From Campylorhamphus procurvoides (taxonomy: Eukaryota; Chordata; Aves; Passeriformes; Dendrocolaptidae), in the NCBI GenBank assembly GCA_013396655.1, contig WBMV01005958.1, positions 363,309-427,308 on the forward strand: DNA of 64,000 nucleotides, read 5' to 3'. The position numbers and the translations under genes were made by a program. Under the pieces are notes generated by a model that saw nothing but the letters and a program-made list of their open reading frames with translations, was not told the origin of the DNA and did not search any database. Below are positions 10,661 to 22,600 of the stretch, in pieces. Within the stretch, counting starts at the first letter, position 1; the number at the start of each line of letters is the position of its first letter.

Positions 10661-13600
10661 GTGAGTCACTTCTGGGGACAGAGGCTGTTGTCAGGATGTT
10701 GAAATGATTCCATGTAATTTACAGTCTTGGACACATGCTGAAGACAGAACTGTTCTGCCTGGTTTGCCCTTTGCCATCATGAAACTCATCAGTAGAAACT
10801 GAGTATCTTTAGAGTAATTGGCATTTTCCCCTGCATGGTATAGAGGCTATTCTTTATTTTTCAGGAATTATTGTATATGTTTTTAAACTTTCTCCTCCTT
10901 TATCTCATTTGATGTGGGTGAATGTCATCTTTCCCTCTAATAAGCTTATGCATTTCTAATCTGTTCCTTTAAGTCCAACTGCTGAGTCCTGGACACAAGA
11001 GCTGTCCATATCCTGGGGTTGCTGAATGCTCTTGGTTTGTCTCTTGGGGTTTTGTGAAAAGTGACAAATTATGAACGCTTCTGCTGGTACTTTTAAAACA
11101 ACAAAGCTCAGCAGCATCAACACAAGGGTTTTAACATTTCATGCACTCTCTGCCCCCTCCCATTTAATTAGCTACAAAAGTAAAATTAACCAGCTCTTAA
11201 AAGGTCCTCTGTGTGAGCTCTGCAGGAGGTTCTTGTTTTATAAGATCTTGCACCACAATGTCACAGTGAGGTCAGATGGACAAAGCCAATCGTGCTCTCC
11301 TAGTCTCTCAGCATGTTGCTGCTCCACAGCTGATTTCATTGTTTTCAAAGAAACAATAGGAAAGGGTTTGTGGAAAAAAAGGCCCTTTGAACGATTCGTT
11401 TGCTTGACTCTTTTGCATAATGAAGACATTCTGTTGTTTAAATTAAGCTTTGACACTAGATGTTAATATCATTTATCCCATTAAGTCACTTGCCCTGCTA
11501 GTTTGATCTTGATATTTAAATTGTATGTTAAATTACACAATTAAATCCTGCTTTTAGGGGTTATGAAAATTCCCTTCTAATTATATAAAAAGTTGTGTGA
11601 ACCTTTTGATGTTTTTTTCACAGCTCTAATCATCTGGCTTGTTCCATCTAATTAGAAAGATGTGAATACTGCGATAAACTTTCCTAAGTATGCATCAAAA
11701 GAATGTGATGGAAATGTCAGACTTTTAGGAAATTCATTACATGTTCTATGTTTACTCTCCTCGATTTTACCTCTTTTTAGATCATCTTTTTTTTTCCTTT
11801 TCTCTTTTTATTGAACATAACCTCTTCAATACAGATTTTGTAACTAATCATGCTAAGCACTGCCACAGCCACATATAAGATTCAGACTGTAGGATGTCTG
11901 GAGCAGGTTGCAGCTTTTTGTTGAGGGCTCTCCCACTGCACAGATAATAAATTCTCCCTAATTTTAGCCATTCTGGCAGAATAAATGATCCAGCATTTGA
12001 CCTGCCATCTCAAGGACCCTCTCTTGTGTGACTGAGAGCATTTCCTCCATGATCTTTTTCCTTCCCTCCACTGACAGTGGGATTGAGGGAGCACCTCTGT
12101 CCCAGGGTGGGAAACACCCATGTTGGGTCATGAGATGGGTGCACGGCTGCTAACAAGAGGGAGGGACTGTCAGTGCCTGGCTCCACAGGTGATAACATGT
12201 TCTACTCTCAACAAAAAAGTTCTCCAACTTTCCTCAAGAGGAGTTTCAATGTTCACAGAGAAATTAACTCCATCCTTTCCTACTCTTTGGGTTTCCTTTC
12301 CTGTCTCAACACCTACTCTTCATTTCCCATCCTACCAATGCCCTTCATCATAAATATATATTTTCAAAGAGTTCCTCCTGGCTTATGTTACTGTGAGATC
12401 AAAACCAGTTCTTTAATGTCCTCATTCTGCTTGCATTACCTTTGAGATTCCTTATAGTTTCCCCTAAATTATGCAGCAAGGAGCTCACATACATGCCTCC
12501 TCTGGGGGAATGTCCTTTTGCTAATTCATTGTCTGAGTAAGTTATAATAAACAAACTTTACAACAAGCCAACAACGGCACTGCTGCAAGACCACTAACTA
12601 CAGGATTCAAGAAGCTTAAACATGCTTGGGTCATTAAGAGTATTTATTTGTGCCATGGTAGTTTCTAGGGAAATTGGTTTCATTGTGCTTAATACTGTGT
12701 GAAAATTAGACAGCCTGCTCCTTGAAACCTTACAGTCCGTCTAGGTATTAATATAACAATACTACTGCTAAGCAAGGTTTGTGCATCCCTCCCTTCTGCT
12801 TAATACTGAGTGATTCCTATATATTGTTTATATAAGTCAAAGTGCAATTAATAATATACAACTTGACTTTACATATGTTTAAAGCCTTTTTATTAACTTT
12901 TAAAACCTCAGGTGGCTCTTGGAGTCACATCACCTTATTCCAATTAATTTAATGGGATTTCAAGAAGAAATTGGAGCCTAAATAAAGATATCTGATGACA
13001 TAAGCAAAATGAGAAAGAAAAAAATCCATTTATTAAAGGGGAACAGAGAAGGAACAAAAAGGAAAGGACAGAGAACAGGTATAACAGAGGCCGAGGAGGA
13101 TGCAAACTTTGAATGAGACTTCTATGAAAATGTCCTATGTCTTGGAGGATTTATCCTGAGCATCTCTTTCACCAAACAGGGTTCTGCAGCATTCCCATTA
13201 CTTGTTTTTAAATTATTGCAAAGAAGTTTGAGAAAATGCTCTCTGAGGGCAAATTTCTTTCCTAGAAATGAAAAAGGAAAAAAAAAGAAAAGGCTTAAAA
13301 GTTAGTCCTACAGCTATAGCGTCACTGGTATGATGCCATAACAAGACACACATACACTGCTGTGTCTCTCCACAAGCCTTACCCTCACGTCACATCTAAG
13401 TCCATCAATTAATATCATCTCCTACAAAGTTCAATAAAAAAATAAAACTGAAAGAGACATACTATCATGAACAACAGCTCCATTTATTGGACAGTGACTG
13501 ATCCAATCTGTGACAGAAAAGATCAAGCAGTGGAAGGGTTGTTAGCCTGAAATCCTTTTATAGTACCTTCCAGCTCTCAGCTGCTGAAAATTCAAAAGGC

Positions 13601-16600
13601 CATCCCACGTACCAAAGGTAGCAAAAAAAAAACAACAAGGAAAAGACACTTTAATAAAACTGTCAGATCTTGGGTGATACACTGATGAGGAAAGTGCATG
13701 CTTCGAAGAAATGTTGGAGTGTTGCCCAGAAATATCCTATAGACAAATGCACATCAGTATTTCAAATGACTTCTGCTCACCAACGGCCAGCTCTGTGAGT
13801 CACAAAGGTGAGGGTAAAAAGGAAGTAGTCCAGAAAGTAAGCAAACTGTTAAATGATAAAATACAGTCCTTTCAGCAAGCTCCTGGTAAGTAGCTGGAAA
13901 TTGTTTTTGTTGTCACCATTGTTTTTGAGAGGGATGTGATCTTCGGACTGATAAATTCTTAGGTAATTGTGTGAAAAAGATCTGTCATGAATATTCAGCT
14001 AATTTAATTCTTTTTCTATCATTCTTTAAAGCACCTTGTAATCTGTATTTCTTCTTTTTTAATTTTTGAGTTTAATTCTACTCAGAGTTATAAATTCTTA
14101 GAAAATCCAATTTTACTGGTCTATTTGAATGAGAAACACCTAAATTTGTTCTGAAACGGTCTAATTAGGAAATTTTGCATCTGTAATCTTTTCTTTCTAA
14201 AGGTTGTTTATTAGAGATGAGACAAAAGCTACTTTTTTATTATTCTTTTTCATGACAGCAACTTGAGGAATGACAAAGAAAGCCACTTACCAACCTACTG
14301 CTAACCTTTATGTCTTATGAAGGCCCTGTAAGTTAGTGATGGATATGTGGCATCTTTACATTTCTTTACCCAAAACAGAAAATGGGCAAACCCAAAGTCT
14401 GAAAGAACAGCTGCTTTTGGTCCACACAGAATGCACAACCTCTTCACTGAGAGAACTTCATCACTTTCTGTAGCTGTTTCCATCCCTGAGTTTATTTTTT
14501 AAAATTGCATGGAGGTGCACAGTACTTCTCATAGTTTAAACTACAAAAAGACAGTCATTAAGCATTGTCAGAATGTATTTTAAGTAAGTCTGCCTATACA
14601 TTCAAATCTCTGTAAGTTCAGACTTGTCCAAGAGCCCTTGGGTTTTCTATTGTTATCTAAATAAGCTGACAATATCTGCTGTTTAATCTTCATAGAAGTC
14701 ATACTTTGCTACTCAGGCCCTTTTCTCCTGACAACCAGGTTAGACCTACAAAGAGAGGAAATGCAGAGTTCGCCACAAGTTCGTGACTCATTCCTTTGCT
14801 CGAAGACACTTGCACATTTTTTGAGTCACACCTGTGCTGGTGATGAGAAAACACTGCTGTGTCCTGCACACTGTGGGGATCCTGCAAGACAGTGCCAGGC
14901 TTTCCTGCATGATCAGTCTGTTTCCTTAACATTCTCAGTTTGGGTCTTATTTTCGTTGTAATATTTTTATTGTTATTATTAAAGAAGTTAATAAGAGCAG
15001 CATGTCTTTCTCCTAACACTGTTACTCTCACTTTTTTTTCATATAACCTCTCTTTGTAGACTAAAGTCACTTTTACTCTGAGAGTTTCTGTCATATTGAT
15101 GATGGCAATAAATTCACACCAAGAATGACAGTTTCACCTGAAATATTCTGCACAACTAAGAATATAGTTGCTTTTGGGTATGCAGAGGTCAATATTTCCA
15201 ACAAATACTCCTTTCCCTTTAAATTCTTGCATGCAGATGGATTGCAGAACAGTGGAATGACTCAAATCTCTGGATACCAAATGGCATCCTCTGCAATGAA
15301 GTGGGGAAAAAATGATTGGCCAGCTGTTCTTGGATTTCCCTCACTTCCTGTGTCACAGTTCCTGCACAGAGCAGCATGATGCCAAATGAGAAGGGGATTA
15401 ATTGTTGCCTTATTAATGGTCAAGGATGAAACTTTACTTCAATGGCCAAAATCAAGGGCAGTGAAACTATAATTTGTCAGCAGGAATAAATTCTCCCACA
15501 AATAGTGCTGTACATAGTACAGGTGGTTTTCACCTCAAATACTAAGGCACAAAAAAAAGCCTTGACTTTTGACAAAGGCATTTAGAGATAGAGCAAGAAG
15601 GGGATGGCTTTACACTGACAGAGGGCACGTTTAGGTTAGATATTGGGAAGAAGTTCTTCCCTGTGAGAGTGGTGAGACACTGGCAGAGGTTGCCCAGAGA
15701 ATCTGTGCCTGCCCCATCCCTGGAAGTGTTCAAGGCCAGGTTGGACGGGGCTTGCAGCAACCTGAGATAGTGGAGGTGTCCCTGCCCTGGGCAGGCGGTT
15801 GGAATGGGATGGGCTTTAACGTCTCTTCGAACCCAAAGCATTCTATAATTCTGTGTAATGATACACCCCTGCTGCAGTCCTCTGATTTTTAACCCTAGTG
15901 GAAGGACTAGATCTAGAATATTAACAGCTATGCATGCTAGTCAGCAGCATTTTTGGAAAGCCCCTTGTTGTCTAGAAATGACTCAGGTATCATGTCAGCT
16001 GTGTGGATGCTGAACCCACTGAGCAGCCCCTGTTGCTCATATTACCTCCCCTATCAGCACAAGGTGGATCACCATCACCTTACTCAAGGAACAGTGAGTG
16101 TAACATGACAGCCTTCAAACAAAAATTAGTCCCTACAGATCTTTACCCCAAAACTCATGTAGTAGGTGGGAACCTTTGAATCATAGAATCATTAAGGTTG
16201 GGAAAGACCTCTAAGATCATTGAGTCCAACTGTTAAGCCATTCCTGCCAGGTCCACCACTAAACCATGTCTCTAAGCACGTCTACATTTAACACACTTCA
16301 AATATGGGCTGTCAGCCAGAAGAGTTCTAGCACCTCCTATGAACCCCCTTTTAATTCATGTTGCATCACCAGACCTTACCTTAAAAGTAGACAGATTGCT
16401 GTCTTTCATACACTGAGTCAATAACTTCACTTTTATCAGTGCATGATTTGTCAGTGTTTTATTCATTGCTGTATTCAACAGCACAAGTAAGATAATAAAT
16501 TTGCATTGGGAGGGAATTAAAATGTAATGGTAGGTTCATCAGTTCCATCTGTGTATGTGATCTAAGAAATAAAAGAACCTCTTTCTTTCAAAATCCCTTT

Positions 16601-19600
16601 TGTTGCTCCTATGAGATTCATTTTAGATTAATCTTTTTTTCTCCTCCTTTATTTCCAAAGGACATCCATTACCTTGCACTAGATAAGGGTGAATTGGCAC
16701 TAGCTGAAGTGGCAAAGAGAAAGGCTAATGACATTGATGCAGAATCAATAACTACTGGAATTGGTAAGAATTAATGGTGTTTAAAAAGCCCTTTTTGTTT
16801 GAATCAATATTTGTCCTGTAGAACATGTTGTTATATTTGTAGAGGGGTTATTGTTTTGATTGTGCTGTTTCCTTTGAAAGTGAGACCATGTTTTTATTTG
16901 TAACTAAAGAACCATATTTTTATTCATAACTAAAGAAAGAAGCTTGTAAAAATAACTTAACTTTGCCTTTCAGTGCCCATGTGAACATAGCTATGAAACA
17001 AAAAAGATTTATACTATGGCTGTATAGAAAAGTTCATGCTGGACAAACTGAACTGAGTGTAAGAGTTTAAGGGACTGAATCTGAAAATTGTTGTTCATGT
17101 CAGCACTAAAGGCCAGGTGTGAATCTCATTCACCTCCAAATATTTGCTGGTGCACACTGTGTGAATAAGGAGAGTCACATCCATCATTAGGGCTTTGACA
17201 GATTCGGATGGAACATTTCCTGCTGTGAACACAGGCCCAGATCCTGGCTTTAAAGCAACAGCCTTGCATGCAGTGGGATTCTTGCTGTTCCTTAAGGAGT
17301 ATTGATGCAAAAGTTGCAGTGTTAGATTAATAGCTAAAATAAAGACAACTTTTCAGACAGGGGGACTCATAATTCATTCACTTTCTCCTTGTGTTTTTTC
17401 TGAATGGGCGTGAAGAGATACATGCAAACACACGAGACCATTCTGATTTCATGCCCTGTAGCATGAACCAAGTAGAAAGTGTCTGTGTACATCCAGGGAG
17501 TTGACCTCCATTGGAGAACTAAAAAAAAACCACAAAATGTTTGTATAAAATATGCACAGTTCTGTTTTGCTTGTTCTTCTGCATCTCTGAATATTAGAGG
17601 AAATCAGTGAGCTTTTATCCTTGTCCGATGCCAAGAAGTAGAGTGGGATTAAAACTCAGAAGGTTTTTTTGTGAGCTGGAGTCACAAAACCTTTGAGATC
17701 TTGGGTAACTTAGGATGCTTTTAGAACTGTCAGTCTCCATGTTTACCCAGAGCATACAAACAAATGCCACTCCAACCTGTAGGAGTGCAGAGAGGCAGTA
17801 TATGCATTCATGTGACTGTTTCTACAGATTGCCTAAATCCACGATTTTCAAGGCTATGCAATACAGTATCACCTTTTTCCCTCGTTAGCAGAGTAGGAAT
17901 CAAGCAGTGCCTGTCCTGAGCTCTTTGTCTTCAGTGTGTTTCATTTTCATGCTCAAATCACTTCAAGCATTTTTTTCCACCACAACTGGGCCTCCGGTCA
18001 AGCCCTTTCACCATTAGAATTCCAAAAAAAGAACATTTGTTTAAATCTTTCCTTACTGGGCACTCTTTAAATTGTACAGTTTCATCTCCTTTGCTTTCTC
18101 TTCTCTTACTTCTTAGGTATTTGTCCACTGCACTAAATATAACTGAGATACCTAGGACTTGCATCTGATTATTGTCTACTCTTTGACACTTAATCCAGAA
18201 AACCTAAGCTCTAATATGTGTCTTCATTTCATTCCTTGCAAACTACCATTATTACTAGATTTCTGAAGTTAGGCTATTTTTAAGTTTACTAAGATCCTTT
18301 ATAACATTCTAGGCACATGTGCAGGGAGAAGGACAGGGAAAAAACCTGAGGTGATCACAAAAGTCTTACTCACATATCAAATGTAATACACATGTTATTA
18401 CAATCCATTATAAATGTGCAGGCACAGAGTTTTCCCCTCCTTCAGACCAGTCCTACAGTTACCTCTGCAACGCCCCATTAGCATAAATTATTAAAGTCAT
18501 TTTATATGGTAAAGTCTTTTGCTGAATAATTAAATATCAGAGTGATTTAAAATAGTTTTCAATGCCCCCAGGGACAAACTGTCACTGAGATTCAGCCTCT
18601 AAACAGTAATGAATTTGCATCCAATTCATTTTATATGAAAATAATCAGGAATCTCCCATGAGTTTGTTTCGTTGCAGATTGGATCTCACCTTAAACATGT
18701 GAAATCTCAGCCACAGATTTTGTTTTATTATAGTTTATTCCAGCGTCCTTTCTTTGTGATGTTATTATTTTATAAACATTGGCAAAGAAGATGACATGAT
18801 GTATGAACTTTGTGGACCCAGTGAAAGCGAAGGATAACAAGTGCTTTATATGTAAATTGCTATATTTTTCTAATATTTTGAGAGGGGGAGAAAAACTCAT
18901 GCCAGAACCAGGAGTTTTAAAATGTAGTTTCAAATAAATCTCTGTCCCCTAAGCATTTCCCAAGCCCAGTCCCCTTCCTCTAGTCCCAGCTCTCTGGAGC
19001 TTTCAGACACTCAGTTCACCAGTGGTCACTTCCCAGAGTTCTTGAACACCCATTCCAGGCTTCTAGAGGAAGACAGTAACCTAAGCAAACAGAAGCAACC
19101 AAGTGCTATTGAGGTTATGCTGGACACCTCTCTACCACATATTTCAAATATATATATATATATATCTCACACAGTATAATATTTGATCCTAAATAGTACA
19201 AAAGCAAACCATTCTCATATATCTTATGAAATTTCCTGAGCTAACTCATCCCCAAAACTCAGCTCAGCACTACTTCAAAATGAGTCAGTGCTCCTGGCGG
19301 ATTCCCAAGCCTTTGAGAGTGCTCCATCTTCACCCAGATATATTTAATTTGTCAAGATAGTTCTGTGTACAGAACTCACTTCAAACGTAGTGTGTTTCAA
19401 ACTCAGGCTTTAGGAAAAGTTTCAAACTTCTATGAATAATGCAGAATGACAATTTCATCTGTAATGTATAGATGTCATCCAGAGATCTATAATCATCACT
19501 AGATTCCTCACGTATATTATATCAAAAGTGGTGTCAAGATAAAACTAAAAATAGATTATTTTAGAAGTTTCTGAATTTTGACTCTTCTCAGTTCATCACA

Positions 19601-22600
19601 TGTTTGCAGTTTGCTAGACACCATTTTGAAGGAGCCACCCTCAAAGCTAAGGACATCTGGGGACACATCCTAAAAACACCTGTAGACCTCCAGAGCAGTA
19701 GTTTGGTGAGCATATTGCTGAGCAAGATGAAGTGTCAAGTGAACTATGGTTTTAGCAGAATCAGATATTTTGCTCATCTTATTAAAGTCTTCTAAGGAAA
19801 ATTATTCTCATAAGATTTTATGTTTGACAGCCTGTGAAAATGCATCTTGAGGGATGAGAAGATTGAAGTAATGGTACCGTATATCTCAGAAACAGCATTA
19901 GCTGTCTCCTCTTTCCCACTCCTATTTGATCAGCAGACCACTGACCACAGATACTGTGGTTTCTTCTGCCAAAGATTTTCTCTTGAATTATTTCTGTAGT
20001 AGACCTGTGAGTTTCTTAACGAGGTCAGGGAGTTGTCACTCAGCCCTGCCTGAAATGTATGCTGTGCACCTCATTTCACTTGATTAAAAGAGAGAATAAA
20101 TATTTATTCAATACTGACAATACATGTAGGTTACTAATAAATTCTGTTTATGGGTGTAGCCTGGCATACACTCCCTGGAACAGCACTGTCTGTGGTGGTA
20201 CAGTGTGTCTGTTGAGTGCTGGAAGCTGGAGGTTGCTAATGTAAAATCTGAGTTGCAAAGAACTGACAAGGCGCAGCCTGTTAAGAAATGCCATAACTAA
20301 TAATGATCATGGAGGTGAAGAACTCAGCCCTTCAGACATCATTGCTCAATGAATATCCAACTAAGAGCATAGGTAGGCAGTGTCAGGAAGTTTCCCAAGG
20401 CCAACTTCCAACAAATTGCATTAGGGCCTAGCAGGATGATTTTAACCTTCGAATCAACAGCTTTCACCCAAAAGGGATTCATGTTGTGACAAGACAGATA
20501 ACTGCTGCATAGTTGAAAGGCAAATTGGGAAACCTTGTATTTTTACTTAGAATTAAATTCAGAATATTAGTAACACTAATGTTTAGGCAACATTTCTAAT
20601 AGAGGTATCAACAAAAACACTGATGTTTAGATAATTACATTGTTCTGAAATGCTGGATGAGGCTGACTAACATTTTGGTGGTTCACTAATGTCTCATGGA
20701 GGTGCTTGAAGTTTTTCCATTTAAAATAGAATTTTAAAATATTTCTGGAAATATTCCATAATGTTTGCAAGTGAGATAGGAAATCTTATCAGTTCTCGCA
20801 GAGACCGAAGTCCAATTTCTCACACAGTTAGCAAAATGATATTCAAAATGTAGGGACCCTAAATGTTTCACCGTATTGGCAAGCAACATCACCAATTTAA
20901 ACCTTAAGTGGAGAATTTATTAATTTCATCTTAATTCTGTGGTAGTGTTTCATATTGAATGGCTTACCTGTTCTTTGTGATAATTAATAATGACACTTGC
21001 TGTGGTGTTTTGTCTTCCGTACGGTTTATCTGAGATACCAGCCTGGACTTGCATAGTCTGCTACTCCAAATCACTTATGATTTACTCAGATCATCCCCTA
21101 TTCCTGACAGTCCTGGGGAGCCTGCTTGCATTTCAAGACCATGTATAGAATTGTCCCCCTGTGTTTGTAACCTTCTCTGGCCCTGCATTAGCCTAGTTGG
21201 TAACATTTCTTCCTCTTCTGATCCATAATGACTCCTTCCATCTCTCAAGCAATAGACTTTTTCCTTACTCTCACATTCCCTTTCTGATGCTGATGGCAAA
21301 ACCTTCTTCATTTCCTGCTCTTCCTTGGCACACACATAATTTTCTTGTCATCTATTAAGTTTCAGGTTAACTGAGAATCTTAGCCTTTATTTCATGGCAT
21401 GATCTTTATTTCACTGTGTAACATGTTTGTGACATGCTTCAAAGGTATTACCCCATACACAGGTGAACTGTGGTCTGGAAAGACTTGGGGGACATCTGTT
21501 TATGCTACAGTTTCTTGGAACTCTGCTCCCTTCAGTTAGATCTCCTATTTTATTTATTTATATTTTCAGTTTAAGTCAATCAAACCCTGTGGAATCAAAT
21601 CCTTTGAGCTTTTTTTTTTTTTGCCTTCTTTCTTTCCCCCCTAATAATGTGACCTTTTCCCCAGCAAGTCAGAAAAACGTTTTTAATGAAAAAAGTTTTC
21701 TAAGTATGATTGGCAGTTTACCTATGGCAAGAAATTAGTTTCCACAAGCACTTTTTAAATTTTGTGCCACCCAAGATGAGTGTCTTTGAAGATCTGTAGT
21801 AATTTGAAATTATTTAACTGTACTCATATATACACTCTCCTAGGCCCATCAAGCCACGCACAGCACTTGATACAGAGCCTGCTAAATACAATGAAAATAT
21901 TTCCACCACCTTCAGTGGGCTTTGGATGGGAATTTTAGGAAGTAATGAGATCATGTGTAGGCCTGGAATTACCAGGACTGCTGCCATCTGCAACGAGTCT
22001 GGTCTGGGAGGGTACTCTACTTGATGTAGGCTGGTTTTAAGAGGAGTGAGCAGCACTCATGGCATGGCATCCTGTTGAATTCATGGCCTGGCACACCTGC
22101 CTCAGTGACAGTGTAACAACATGTTCCCATAGAAGTGGACCTGCTGAATTTTCTTCTGAATTCTGATGATTAGCTTTTTGTTAATTACATTTTAATATTT
22201 CCAACTGGTAGTGAGGATTTTAGTCCATTGAGGGGTTACAGGCACTAATTACTCCCCTCCTGGTGTTCTTTTCAAGAAGTGGAGTTATTTGTTTTACCAA
22301 AGAGGTATAGTAATGCCAAGCTATTTTTGGCTCCACCTCATCTCACCTCTCTGCTTGCTTGTGTCATGGTGTCAGTTTTGATCCATACCTTCCCACTGCT
22401 AGACAGCTTTGCCTAAAGACATAATCCTCAACCCCTAATAATTATAAGCACATCAAAGGCTAGTTGGTTTGCTTAGCTGCAGAGGTCTACACAAAGATCT
22501 GTGTATCTTCACTTGAAAGAGATTTACAGTTTTGTGTAAAGCTTTAAAATAATCATGGCATTCCATTTTTCCCCCTTGTTTATAGTGACATGTTCTTGCC

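Larger units (their letters stand above)
10661..16660 (+). other. WDPCP intron (6.0 kb)
   Basis: Intron between the RDLFM and DIHYL exons. It holds a candidate conserved block with paired SOX-type sites (11150-11720), TAATTA-rich DNA (13900-14280), an inverted-repeat-bounded unit (14741-15066) and two CR1 3' fragments (15573-16305). Otherwise it is unremarkable A/T-rich sequence. Confidence 0.85.

Noticed and set aside
14699..15094. A 131-codon - strand open frame across the inverted-repeat unit
   Set aside because: The translation contains runs of Asn from TTA/ATT repeats and no transposase-like motif. It is kept only as part of the possible MITE.
15542..15841. A 99-codon - strand open frame
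   Set aside because: It is the antisense of a CR1 3' end.
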